Origin: Athripsodes cinereus
Taxonomy: Eukaryota; Arthropoda; Insecta; Trichoptera; Leptoceridae
Length of the DNA stretch: 64,000 bases
Direction of reading: 5' to 3'
Assembly (NCBI GenBank): GCA_947579605.1
Contig: OX388306.1
Location: 5,146,001-5,210,000, forward strand
A model generated the notes under the pieces. That model worked only from the letters and a program-made list of their open reading frames with translations. It did not search any database and had not been told where the DNA came from. The position numbers and the translations under genes are program-made. Below are positions 10,766 through 23,900 of the stretch, one piece after another (the first letter of the stretch is position 1; each line of letters opens with the position of its first letter).

Positions 10766-10875
10766 CCGGGTTAGTTGGAAGACATCGCATTTTAGCGATA
10801 AACTCGCCCTCTGTACATTGAATTGTATAACTGCTATTTTTATGACACTGTTTTATTATGTAATATTGTAACTAA
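10766..10875 (+). mobile_element. LINE 3'-tail repeat (GTTGGAAGAGAT type)
   Basis: GGGTTAGTTGGAAGACATCG, then CATTTTAGCGATAAACTCGC, then CCTCTGTACATTG. The same tail occurs at 37555-37690 and 54850-54925 (both minus) and at 49674-49770 (plus), where the BEL element sits at its GGGTTT edge. I associate this motif with a common lepidopteran LINE tail. Confidence 0.65.
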
Positions 10876-11339
10876 TGTACAGTGAAGAAAAAAATAAATA
10901 TAACTTTTTTTATATTTATTTAACGATGGCAAATAAGTATTCTTTGGATGGCAATAGAGGAAAACATATTTCCGCTTGTTATTTTATTAGTTTTGTTTCC
11001 GCTTAAAGTATTTATTGCCATATTAAAAAAAGATATGGACAAGTAGTCGTAAATTATATTAATGGATTGTGCTTATTATTTACAGTGTATGCGATATATT
11101 AATATGAGAGTGATTTTACTATTTTCTAAATCATACAGAAATAATACACTATTTAAAATATCTATAATTAACGAGAAAATTATTTATTTGATTTCTAGCA
11201 ATACAAAATTTGGCCGGACGCCATTTTGCGGTTTCACGGGTTAATTTCTGAGGCGTCTGAGTCATTGCTTGAGAAGTAGTAAAATATCGCGTTTTGGCTG
11301 TGATATTCTTTATTTTGTCCAAGTATATTCATACCTTAT

Positions 11340-11374
11340 ATTGAATAGCTGTGAAGAAACTTAAGATTTACTAG
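11340..11374 (+). promoter_or_regulatory. lark: Putative 5'UTR exon of lark
   Basis: A donor TAG/GTAAGT at 11375 precedes the coding exon, which has its own acceptor (TATTTCAG) ending at 11558. This suggests an untranslated leader exon somewhere upstream of 11374 and a leader intron of about 184 bp. The promoter start is not resolved. Confidence 0.45.
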
Positions 11375-11565
11375 GTAAGTTCAAAGTAAACGTGAATAGT
11401 GGTATTGTGCCGTAGCATAGATTGTTATGGCGTCGTAATGTCTTATCAGTAAATAAGAGTATAGCAACTTGAGTGTGTAAAGTATGCCAACGATTTTATA
11501 CTGTATCATTCACTGATGTAAAACGTAATAACAGCGAGTATTCGATTGTATATTTCAGAGCAATC

Positions 11566-14070
11566 ATGCCGGGTGCGGGTACTTTCAAAATCTTCGTCGG
11601 GAATCTTTCCGAAAAAACGACCGCTAACGACCTTCGTCCGCTGTTCGAGAAGCACGGTACCGTCGTGGAATGCGATGTGGTGAGAAATTACGCATTTGTT
11701 CACATGGAGAACGAACAGATGGGCCGGGATGCCATCCAGAGCCTGAACGGTCACTCACTCCACGGCACTGTGATGAAGTGCGAAGCGGCCAAGAGCAGAC
11801 GCGCGCCCTCCACGCCCACCACCAAGATCTTTGTGGGCAACCTCACAGACAAGACTAGGGCGCCCGAAGTTCGCGAACTCTTCCAGAAGTATGGCTCGGT
11901 GGTGGAGTGCGACATCGTCCGCAACTACGGGTTTGTCCATCTGGATGCTACGGGTGACGTAAATGAAGCCATCAAAGAACTAAACGGCATGATGGTGGAC
12001 GGGCAGCCCATGAAGGTGCAGCTGTCCACATCGCGCGTACGTCAGAAACCTGGCATGGGAGATCCAGAGCAGTGTTATCGGTGCGGGCGCGGCGGCCATT
12101 GGTCTAAAGAATGCCCTAAGGTGCTGGGGCCTGACCGCAACGGCTTCCGTGACCGTCCCTTCGGACGGGATCCCTACTCCCTGCCGCCGCCCCCTCCTCC
12201 TCCCTTCCTCCGCGATCGCATCATGGGATTTGGGGTATTACTACTCAATTCACTATTTGCTTTGCTTTCTTTCTTCACTCACTCTAAACAATACCATAAT
12301 ACATATTGTGTATACTGTCTTAATACACCACTCACACGTTCCTATCTGAGATACGCTTCCCGTCGGTTCTTAGATCCGCAGTCTCGTATCGCTAATAAAT
12401 GAATGTGAGTGCCAGTCCACTGTTTGTCTTTGAGTAGTTGATTTAGTATCTTCTCATTTGTGGAGAGTGTTAACCCCATAGACAATACTATTTTTACTTC
12501 CCCACCAATCAAAACAACTTTAGAAGAGAACTTCACTGTCAGTTAGTCAAATGATTCCTATATAATTATTCAGCGGTACATAATTATGATGTGTACTTGT
12601 TTGTCTATTACTGCCATACTGAGTTAGGAGAAACTTGTTTGATTTGTTAGCACTATTTGTGTGCAAGTAAGGAAAAGAGTTAGGTGGTAACAATTAGACT
12701 GTAGCGTATATTTATGTGTAATATGAGGTGTGTGTGTATGCACATATGTTTTCAGGATGCTTACGACAGCTACTATGACCGCTATGATGCTCCAGATCCA
12801 TTTGAGAGACGTTATTCTAGAGCTTTGGGTGAGAGACGAGGAGGAGATTTCATGTCGCCCCCCTTGAGAAGAGATCCATTGCGTCTGCCACCCCTCGGCA
12901 TGTCCAGATCCCTGAGGTCCTGTGACAGTATGTTCACTCGTCGCAGTCCACCCAGGGGACCACAGCTCTCCAGAGGAATGTTTGAAGATTTCAGTAGAGA
13001 TTCCTTTGATGATAGGAGGTGAGAGAACTTTATAGTATTCCGTCAATTTCTACGGTAGGTTATCCAGTAGTGCCTAGATGGTGACATGGAGGGGAGGGGG
13101 TGCAGATCACCCAGGTGCAAAAAAAATATGTAAATGCATAATTATCAGCCATGAAATTTGACTATGTAGAGTAATAAGATTATTATTATTAAGTATAATC
13201 TGCAGTAAGAAGTGCCACCTAAATGTCTTAATTTATTTTTATTGGTATGAAGAGGACAACTAATATAATAATAATAACTAGACAATTTAATAAACATGTT
13301 ACATGCAGTTAGTTCACTGACTACCACAATTTTGGGTAACGTTGTAATGGTATAAATAAATTAATGATCTGCACCCCTCCTCTAGTTCATATATGGGTGC
13401 CACATGTTATCTTTTAAGGATGTACAGTGAAGAATTATAATAATAACTACAACTATGGTCATCATCATCAATGTATATTTTCTTTCTGGGTACACCTGGA
13501 TAACCTATTCTAGAAATTGAAATAATTCTTATATATTAGATATAAGAACATTACCTTACCCTTAGCCGTCTGGAAATATGTCTCAGCATTAAAATGTCTA
13601 AATTTTGATTTTACTTAACTAATATTAGCCCATTTAGCCCACATAGGAAAAATGTTAGTTATTCTAATAGTTCTTGACAACTTTTATAGCACTAGTCTGA
13701 CTTAGTGCGTTTTGATAGCATACCTCATAAATTTTACTCGACATAACCTCAATATTCTATTTCTGTCCTATAAATATGTAAATGATATTAAAGATAAGAA
13801 CTTATATTCTGATTGAAATGATAATTGTAAAACTGTTGTATGATTCATATGGAAAGCCAGAAATATTTATCAGTTTTATCTCCCCTAATAGAAGGCAGTT
13901 AACAAAATAATATAACTGCATTCATTGTACAGAAAATTCTTTCTCTGCTATAACAAAATCAGGGTGGATGGAAAATATAGTGTGTATAAGTGTTATATTT
14001 ATCAAAAAAAAATTGTTTCAGGCCTGGATTCCGTGGTCCTTCCCCACCAAGGAGATATGCACCATATTAG
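11566..14070 (+). CDS. lark: lark (RBM4-type RNA-binding protein), join 11566-12234, 12756-13018, 14022-14070
   Basis: The three coding exons give 326 residues. RRM1 is at about 7-75 ([23 protein letters not shown]1-like NYAFVHME). RRM2 is at about 85-155 ([28 protein letters not shown]). A CCHC zinc knuckle follows ([14 protein letters not shown]), then a proline run and an Arg/Tyr-rich tail. Splice sites join in phases 0 and 2, and the last exon ends [15 protein letters not shown]. Drosophila Lark is an essential RNA-binding protein that regulates translation in circadian output and oogenesis; this length is close to it. The start at 11566 gives the family N-terminus [10 protein letters not shown]; the ATG at 11473 lies upstream of the acceptor and is not used. 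Confidence 0.95.
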
Positions 14071-14349
14071 AATATTCCCAGTTGAAATGTCATCAGTGGT
14101 ACTCGGGACTGGAGTATGCACTTGCTCTTTATGACAAAACATTACAACTTAACAGACACAACAAGGTTCACAATATAAACACAATTTAACATTTGGTATG
14201 TGAAAACATTCCTGACATATACATGGGACCTTTTGGTGCATTTTATTTTGCACACGATTATTTTAACTTGACTGGTTAAAAGTTAAAATCTTATGGAACT
14301 TTATACATAACAATAGTCCTATTTGATTGTGCAGCGAGCATGTTAAATC

Positions 14350-14531
14350 AATAAATGAATACTTATTATTAATTTAACTGGAGTTTTCATGTGTATGATT
14401 TTCTATTCTGATGTGAATGAGCAAAGGGTTGGGGATATGTATGAATGTAGTACTACTTGATGGAAATAATTAAACACAACTATTTAGTAGTTTTATTTTT
14501 AGGTTTCCAATGGTGTATGTTGTGAAATAAA
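14350..14531 (+). terminator. lark: 3'UTR poly(A) signals of lark
   Basis: AATAAA occurs at 14350-14355 and again at 14526-14531, about 280 and 460 bases after the stop. Either could end the transcript. The remaining sequence to about 14800 is AT-rich without other signals. Confidence 0.5.
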
Positions 14532-14799
14532 ATTGATATATTTTTCATACAATGTTATGATTATGAAGTACAGAATAATTAAAAAAAAGATAGACTAAGC
14601 AGTTTCAGTGTACAACTGTATTTTATTTTATTATACATATAGTTATTATTATTTAGCTGATATCCCCATCTGTAACAATATATTATAATATATATATAGT
14701 CTTATGTTGAATGACTTGGTATTGAAGGAATTATCATAATGTGTAGACTTATTTTTTCTTTATAAAATAAATTTTATAAAATCAATTCTTTTTGTGTAT

Positions 14800-16855
14800 G
14801 TTATTTTACTACTCACATTTCAATTTAACTTTCTTCTGATACCTGCACTTTGGCTGGACCATGGTTTTGAGAATGTCGGGTGATGGCTGCAGAGACCTCA
14901 GTCCTTTCTTCTACAAGGTGTCCCTGTTTCGGGGTACACAGTTTCAGTTATAGTGGAGTAACTCTGTTGCATTAAGTCCCAGATGTCAAAATATTACGGT
15001 TACTGCTAAAAGTTTTTCTTCTTCATGATTTTAAATGTACTTTTCCTTTTCTATGGAACCTGTCCCGGGAAGAAATGACTTGGCTGGTACAAAGATACTG
15101 CCTTCTGTTCTGTACTCCAAAGAGGCATCGAAGGGCGAATGATGACGAATATCATTAAGAACTCTTAAGATTATGTATAAGTCTTCTGGAATGTTGAATC
15201 ACTTTGTTCAATTCTCTTGATTTGTTGATCGTAAATTTTTTTTTAGAAGATTTTCCTCGGAGGTGTGATAGGCTTGTAAACATTGTACAAACTTTCAGGG
15301 AGATGAAATGTAAAATAGATCGGACTAAAAATTATATTATTTGATGGAGACAGAATTTGTAAATTTTAGATTTACAGCATAAATCTCATAGTTGTTTAGC
15401 GAAATATAGTATTGTGTTACAAAATTCCATAAATTCAGAGCTTATGATGAATATAATAATTCGTAAACAAAATATAATTGAGGAAATATTATGTCTAATT
15501 TAATGTTAGATTTACCATCTGAGTACTAAATCAAATTAGATTTCTGGAATTGGTAGGTACAAACTCTATGAAGCTATCATTTATATTTTTTATTTTCAAA
15601 AATAATAATAGTAAATATGGATCCTTTACAGTAAAACTATAGCAAATAATATTTATTATTTTTTTTAAACCAAAGTCGTAAACAACGAGATTACGTCAGC
15701 AAAGCAAATAAAATCCTGAATAATTAGTAAATCCAACAGAAAAATAGAGGTATATAATATTTTACAACAATTTCAGCATAAACTATAAACTGTTTATTTT
15801 ATTATAGAAATCTTGTGTTATGAAAAATAAGCCGAAACATTTCAATGAGTTATTTGCTCCTCTCTATCACAGATTATAATATTATCCTCTCTACCAAAGA
15901 TTCGTTATTCTATGGAATATACTTGACAGATTTTGACGTTTCGTTCTTTTTTGTCAAGTGTTGTTCGAAGGTTATAATATGATAATATTTATTATATTAT
16001 TGTACTGTATTGATTATCCGTAGTATTTACCTAAGTTGAGCAAATTTGAAAATTAATTTATGATTTACACAATATTAAATCTACACAATACTTGAAATTT
16101 TGAGTTTCTTAAATCACTGTGGATTCTAAAGCCAACAAGTAATTAGGTTTAATTTTTTTATTTTCTTTAAATTAACTCACTTGAAAGCCTGTAGGTATAT
16201 GTGTGAGTTCATGATATCTTCTTATTTCATTTTACGGCAATGCACCCGCAATCCAGTGAATTTTGAAGAGTTCATGATATCAGCTAAGATATTTTATTCG
16301 GGGAAAAAATATTTTTGAGAATAGAAAAAAGTAATTTAAGAATCAGATACTTGATTAACATATAATTAACATAATTATGATAAAAAAAACCTTTATTGCA
16401 CAAAAAATCAACAAAATAAAATAAACAACTTAAACTAGACAAATTAATTTTGTGCAATGGGCGAGTTTATCGCAGAAGTGCGATATAATGGGGCAATGTA
16501 TTGATGCCTTCTTTGACTATATTGTTTGTTATTATGTATATATGTTGTCTGTAGTGTACTGTTGATGCTTAATAAATAAATAAATAGTATTCTATCAATT
16601 TTGAACAATAGGCCGACAGTAAGATTCAAATTCTGAATCTTTTGATTGCAAGACGGGACCACCAGATTACCAATAGAAAATATAAAATACTTTCAATAGA
16701 AAATCTAATCAAACCCTTGTTAATCTACAAGGGTTACACTTCATCTCATTTGTTCATAAAAAAGTATTTTACTATATGCATGGAATCAATGAATAGTCAA
16801 TACATTAGAGTTGCGTTTTTCCAATGACTGAATTCTGGCTGATCACTAGGTGCAG
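14800..16855. other. Intergenic, no gene; one degenerate LINE tail near 15045-15150
   Basis: Near 15045 the sequence CCGGGAAGAAATGACTTGGC followed by TGGTACAAAGATACTG parallels the WEEVTQLAQRR LINE end at 4641-4860. The rest is AT-rich and I see no coding or RNA gene. Microsatellite-like AT runs occur near 14680. Confidence 0.45.
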
Positions 16856-17407
16856 CCATAGTGATGTGAGAAGAGAAAATTCTCCAGAGAAATTTCTCAA
16901 GAACAAAAAATTCTCCGAGAATTTCTCCTCTGATGGAAGAGAAATTTCTCTCCATAATTTTTCATAGTGGTATAATGACCTTTCGCCCAGTACACTTCGG
17001 AGCCAACCTGATTGATCCAAAAATTTGTGGGGCTGATTAAGGCCCAAATGAGAGGTTATTTACACTTTTTTCCATGTGCGTCCCTGCGATTTTTTTTAAC
17101 TTAAATATGGGCATGTGGGGTGTCAAACATCATAATTTTTCATCAGTTATTAGCACTTTTTTCTATGTAGGTTCCTAACATTTTTTTGTTTCCATAATTA
17201 ATTGTAGCCATATTGGTGATAAATTGTCTCAAAATTTGTACATTGTTATTGATTGATTGAATAAAGCATTTATTATTATTATACTGTTGAATAAAAAATA
17301 AAAAAAAAAATCTCCGGAAATTCTCTACTTTGAGAAATTTACCGAGAAATTTGTCGGTAAATTTCTCGAAAAATTATTTCTTGAGAATTCCACAACATTA
17401 GGTGCAG
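16847..17407. mobile_element. hAT-like non-autonomous element (16856-17398) with TAGGTGCAG flanking repeats
   Basis: The 9-bp direct repeat TAGGTGCAG at 16847-16855 and 17399-17407 bounds 543 bp. Both sub-terminal regions carry many copies of the palindromic motif GAGAAATTTCTC and variants (GAGAATTTCTC, GAGAATTC). Clustered sub-terminal motifs and 8-9 bp duplications are typical of hAT elements. Terminal inverted repeats are short and imperfect, and there is no transposase frame. The interior at 17240-17310 contains an A-rich retroposon-like tail. Confidence 0.55.
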
Positions 17408-17982
17408 GTACCCTTAAAGAAACATTTGAAAGACTTTTTTATTGCACTAGTATCGTGCCTAGGTAGATACAATGCAGAATGCAATAAGTGTGATTGAAAC
17501 AATGATGCAATATTGTTTTTAGAATGAAACATAAGTATCAATCGTGATAGTAGTTTATAGTAGTCTAAATTTGGAGAACATTGCACTAGGTTTCCGGTTT
17601 AGTATTTATGTGGTTGGTTTTAATGTAAAAATGTTATTTATTTTATTCTTTACTGTACATTGGTTTGTGTGTAAATGTGTGTGTCATCCTCGCTGTGAGA
17701 TTTTCCATCAAGGGAGTATTTTAATTGTCGAGTGGGTTTTGCAGAGGAAATCCCATAAGGACAACCTCGAGCCCACTTTTTGTTAAAAAAACTTTTGCTC
17801 TAGATTGACTGGATGACATGAGAACTGATGTTCTTGAAACATTCAGGGGTAAGTGGTAGGAACCCCTCCCTCAATGTATGTACATTGGTTATAAAATTAA
17901 TCATTAAAAAAGTTGCATAAAATAATAAAGTATACAATTCAATGCACAGTTATTATGTAATATTTTATGATGAATGTTTTAG
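17408..17982. other. Upstream region of the THAP-ZAD gene
   Basis: No independent feature is recognised. It should contain the promoter and leader exon, because the first coding exon begins at a splice acceptor (TGTTTTAG ending at 17982). Confidence 0.4.
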
Positions 17983-17985
17983 AAC

Positions 17986-20900
17986 ATGGAATTACCATTC
18001 ACATTAAAAAGGAGAAAGAAGAACTCTAAAAAATGCGCTGTGTTAGGTTGCGTAGTGTCCGAAGATGATGTCAGGAGATTTTTTCGCTTTCCTAAGGCCA
18101 ATGGACCACATGCCAAATTTGATAAATTGATAAAATGGATATCATTATGTGGAAATGAGAGCTATTTCTATGATTTATCCGTAGAGAGATTTATATGTGG
18201 CAATCATTTTGAAAAGAAATATAGTCATAAACGTGTTTTGGAACCCAATGTGATGCCTTCGCAAAATTTACCAGGTGAGTTATGCATAAAATATTATTGT
18301 CATGTAATACAAATATGCCTAATGCTAATCTCTCCCACAAACAGAGCCCCATAATGAATAAATATTAAGGAGAGGGTGAACTTTTAAAAAAAGAAATCCA
18401 ATTCGAAAACAGGAATTGTATGAAATAGTATAAAAACCGTGATTTCGATAGTGAAAAAATATCAAGTTGAATTATATATTATACAGCTTTCAAAAATTTC
18501 AAATCATGTGATAAGTATGACACAGAGGTATTGGGAATGTTCCCTAGGTTTAAAGAGTACTTTTAACCAATTCGTAATCGTCGATTCTGTGACATGCACT
18601 TCTAAAGGAAGTTCACATATGTACATGTATCATGTACAAAATACCTACCTAATTGATACCTATTCAAATGGGTTGGCTATCGGTGAGTGTGATCAATTGG
18701 AATGATTAATCTAGAGTGGTTCAAATATGATTATCATGTACACTTAAGTAAGTAAAATCCAGTACCGAAATCCAGTTGTGTCAAAAAGTCATAACATAAT
18801 GCAGATAATTAATTTTGTGCTTAATAAAACTACAATATTACACTGCATTGTTGTTCTCCAGATAAAATACTACATATCTACATAAAAATAATCAAAGTTT
18901 TGATGCGTTCATCTAAACTTATGGAATGTATTGTCGGTCTCAGCATTGTAATACAATTTCTGTGTCATTTATTCAATTGAACAGTAAATGGCATTTACCT
19001 TTTACAATACATAGAAATAATCAGAGATGATCGTTTCTCTTCTCTCTCCCGAGAGGAATCTAGAAGAGTAAGTTGAATAATTTTGTTTCATAAAATCTTT
19101 TGTTTATTTAGATCCAGTTCCTATTCCACCAAATGTAATAAAAAATATAGACTGTCCAACTCCTGTCATAACACAGAATATCAATCTACCTTCGAAACAG
19201 ATTTCTGCAGATCCTTCTCAAATAACATATAATGAGTGTGTGGATGGTCCCAATCTAGGCTTTGGTAAAGTAACATATACCTCCATTAATTATCTCAATA
19301 TCGACTGTGGTAAGTTAAATTGGATATTAAATATATATACATATTATAATTATCAAATATATTGTGATGTTCTATCTCTCTATTAGAAATATATCATGCG
19401 TCGGGATGAAAATAATGTCAAGTATATATTTCACCGGCTAGTTAAATGCCGGGGTCCAATTGATTGTCCATTTGTTTCATTAAATCACAATGATATGCCA
19501 AATGCTCAATGTTCTGCCTGATTATTGAAATTTCTTCTTCTTCTTCCAAGTCGGTCCCTCAATGCTGAGGACTGGACCACCATCAAGCGACAAGCTTCTC
19601 CACCGCGCCCTGACCTCTGCCTGCTTAAACGCCTCATACACTGTACCCCCTGTAGCATCTCTCACACGATCCATATTGAAATCACATATTGATATTGATC
19701 ACATTTGAAATTTAGTTATTTTTATTTAATGTTATGGCGCTGGGATTGTTGCGTTACACAATCGAGCTAGATTTATATTAGCCACTCAATTGAATGCCAG
19801 CGTTTGATTAACTACTTAGCCTTTCAGTTAACTGATTACTTCAACTATTGGGTGGTGACTTATATAAAATAATACACAGTATGTTATTAGATGTATTGTA
19901 ATTCTCTATTTAAGTTCCACGTGGTCCAGTATTTAAGGTTCCTGAGATATATGAGAATGTCGATTATCTTGATGATAATCTTGATAACTCTGATGACAAT
20001 CCAGATGATTGCAATGACAATCCAGATGATGAGAATGTCGATTATCTTGATGATAATCTAGATAACTCTGATGACAATCCAGATGATTACTTAATGGATA
20101 TTGAAGTAATTGATGAAAGTTTCTTTGAAGAAAGCATTGATCAATCTAGAAATATTTCACCGACAACAACCAGTAAGTATATCACTATCTATAACTGTTC
20201 CGAAGGATTAGTAAGTAACATAATATAAATAGTCTCTAGTTGGTAGCAGGGTCAGTTCGCAGGGGTTCCGTCGGCCCGGGCGTCCCTCTTTCACAATACA
20301 CCGTTCCTATGACAATGATATCAGAGCGCAAGGAATGTCGTGCAAAGAGGTGACGCAATTGGCACAGAGACGCTCTGAATGGAGGAGGCTGGTTTCTGCC
20401 CTGTGCTCCCGACAGGAGCGTTGAGGGTGATGATGATGATGTTGATGAGTTGGTAGCATTTTATCCATGTTCTAAGATAGAGAATAAAAGAGTAATTTTA
20501 ATTTTTAATTTCATATACGACATAAGGCCATTAAATATATATTAAAAAAAATTACTTTTGTAATTTTTTCAATTACAATCATACATTTTTGTCACACACA
20601 CACACGTAATTTTACAATGCAGGCTACAGCACCCGCCAGTTAGAGGGTTATTACCGGGAATTCCCGCCCGGGCATTCCCGGGAAAACTCTTTAATTTTTA
20701 TTTCCCGTTTCCCGGGAAAAAACAAAATTTATTAATCATGCAGATTGCCACACCGATACCGAAATCTTTGTTTAGTTAACTGTAATCTTCTTCTCAATGT
20801 GCCATGTCAGAGCCCCCCGACGTCGGCTATCACCCTGGCGTAGGCCTCTCTGTCCTGTGCCAGCTGGAACAGCTCTTCCACCCTCTGAACTCCGGTCCAC

Positions 20901-23900
20901 TCTCGGATATTTTTCAGCCAGGACATCTGCCGCCTTTCTACACCGCAATTTCAATTTTTCCCTTCAAAATGAGTTGGAGTAAACTTAACGTTAACTGTTA
21001 ACTGTAATAGTCGTAATAAACTTGTTGACGCTGACGAACATTTTGATGTGATAAAATGTGAAAACAAAATAATATTAATTACCAACAAACATTAGTAGTT
21101 TACTTAAAAAAAAACTTAATTATAGTTTCAACGTATTCGTTCAAAACAAAGCATGATTCTTAACATCGAAATTAGGGGTGTGTTTGGGCGACAATGTTAA
21201 AAAGCTTTGCCAAAATCCATAATATTTATTTGCTTGATAGGATGAATAAAAATCAAAAGGTATTTTGAAAACAATTTGTATTTTAATATAACAAAGAGTA
21301 CCTAAATAAATCTCGTCAGTCGCCTATTTAGTATTTCTTAAGCAAAAAACTTATATTGGTGACAAAAATTAGATTTTTTATTTTATCAAATCAAAATGTT
21401 TGCAAGGGTTAACAAGTTTTGAGAGTTTTTCTACCAAATTTGTTGAAAATTGAATATTAATAAATATAATTTAACGGGAATCCCGGGAAATTCATTTTTA
21501 AATTTCCTGTTTCCCGGGAACAAAAATAACCGGGGAAAAATTACCCTCTACCGCCAGTATACGAATTTATTTTTATTATAACATTTGAATTATTTATTTT
21601 AATAAGTTGCCTAAGGTATGGAACTTAAATAAGTTGCCTAATGTAAATAGGATCCCTAAAGAATTTAAAAAGAAAATAAACAACTCGCAAAAATTCTCAG
21701 TGATTAATTTGAGAGATAGGCAATGGTGGTTTCAAACATCAACAGTCGGTTTTAACAATCTGTCTATCCATTACTAACAGTTAAAATCTAAGACGCATTA
21801 TTGGAACTGACTGTAGGTGATAAAACCTCTATCTTTGGTTTATGTGTATTCTATAGTCAACAAAATTGTAGATTTAGTTTTAAAAAAATTGTACATCCCC
21901 AAAAATCTCCTTAAGGTATTAAGCGATGAATTGTAAAATATATTTTTTGTTTATTTATTCTATTTTTTTATTTAAAAAAAATATGTCTTTCTAGATATTG
22001 TCAGTCAGACAGAAGAATCAGATATTAATGATAGACACAGTAATACACAGGAACCATTAAAGACTTTAATAAATGAATCCTCCAGAAAGCGAAAAAGAGA
22101 TGGAAAAAAAACAATATACCTTAAAAATGTTAAGAAAAATACTGAACCAAATGATGAAATTACATATGAGCCACTTGATGACTCTTCAGTACAAAAAACA
22201 GCAATAGAAATAGTAAAGGAATCAGACATAAAATCACTACAAAAAGAGACCAACAAATCAACGCAAGAAGTGACATCAGCGGATAAACCTGCAACAAAGG
22301 GATTCACAAATATTGATTGGGATAATGAAGATCCTATTCTCTTAGAAAATGCATCCCTCATGTGCCACGATTATTGCAATCCTGATATGGACTCTCTTTG
22401 TAGATTATGTGGTAATGTGCAGAAGGATAAAGATGCATTAATTGAAATATTTGGATATAAGACAAGAGTAAACATATATTTAACTAAGTATTTTCCATAT
22501 CTAAATATTGACACGGAAAAGAAATTACCCAAAAAGGCTTGTAGAAAATGTGTTAAATTCCTAAGACGAGTATTGTCCTTTGTGAGGACTGTTCAGCGAG
22601 TAGATAATCGTCTATGTGAGATGTATGGGATTGATTCAGAAAGCAAAGCAACCATTTGTCCAGATAAACAAGAAAAAACTGTTTTGATTAATCACGAAAA
22701 TGGAAGCAAAACTATTAAATTTAAGTCAAACAGAGATTTTAATAGTTTGGAAGTTAATTTCCTCATATCGCGACAAGGAAATGGAATGTTTTGTTGTCCA
22801 TTTTGTGATAAAACTGTTAGGTCTAAATATCAGATGACCACTCATATCACTCTGGTTCATGTGAACTCAAATGATGAGGTAAACTTAAATTGTCTTATAG
22901 ATAGTAAGTAAAACGAACAAGTCCTGTGAAATAAGTTTGATGATAGCCTGGATGCAGAGGCTAGGCCTCATGCACAAGAGGTATGCGGTTCGATCCCAGG
23001 TGCCGGCAAACTCCCCTTTCATGACACAAGGTTTTATGTTACTGCGAAAGGTTTATAACAAAAACCCAGATACATCTTTTAAAAAAAATATATTTTCACC
23101 CAAATCATTTTCTTACTAAATATTGTATACCCACTTGATAAATATCTACACACTTTTGTATTTTTAGATTAGAGAGGATATAACATCAAATAAAAAAAAA
23201 TCAAAGAAAAAAAGAAAGGAAGTCGTAAATAATAGCGATGTCGCTCCTGTGCTACAATCCTTTTGCCCCATTGTACCCGAGGTAGATGTTTATCTACCTC
23301 CCGTACCTATGGACGTGAACAGTGGCACACTTCTTAATGAAAATGTATCATTGAATCCATCCTTAAATTCCAATGATTGCACAATATTAGAAACAGTGAT
23401 AATGGATAATAAAACTGAGCTGCCTACATCTAATAATGAACTTCCAATAAACCCAATCAGTTCACAAAACTTTCACAACACTGAAGGTTTTGTTTTTAGG
23501 ACTTCGTACTCTATGCCTGATATCTCGGAACCTTCCACCCAGGCAGCTGAAAATCAGACCTACTTAGGTTCATGTGTGGAGCTGAGGACAGGGGATAGTG
23601 TTGGCCAGAATAATGAAGAAATTGATTATGAGAATATTTCTATGGAAGCATTATTGGTTACATCCAAGAAAAAGAAAACATATCAAGTAGGCAAAAATAT
23701 TAAGTGTGAAAAATGTGACAAAGCATTTACTAAGCGCATATATCTATTAAAACACGAAGAAAGTGCACACGGAGTCATAAGAAAATGTTACAAGTGCACA
23801 ATCTGTTTCGAAGCATTTGCTAGTGCTTTCTTAGTAAGTAATGTATAGACTTGCAGTATTAGTAAATGTGATAAGTATGAGAAATACAGTACATTAAAAT

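Noticed and set aside
10373..10871. Two short plus-strand frames in a GC-rich block
   Set aside because: No domain, and the block ends in a poly(A)-like tail typical of retroposon 3'UTR.
11473..11565. N-terminal extension of lark from the ATG at 11473
   Set aside because: A splice acceptor ends at 11558, so this part is intronic, and the family N-terminus begins at 11566.
12235..12402. Continuation of the first lark coding exon to 309 codons
   Set aside because: The sequence after 12234 loses similarity, and GT at 12235 with an in-phase exon at 12756 restores the lark C-terminal region.
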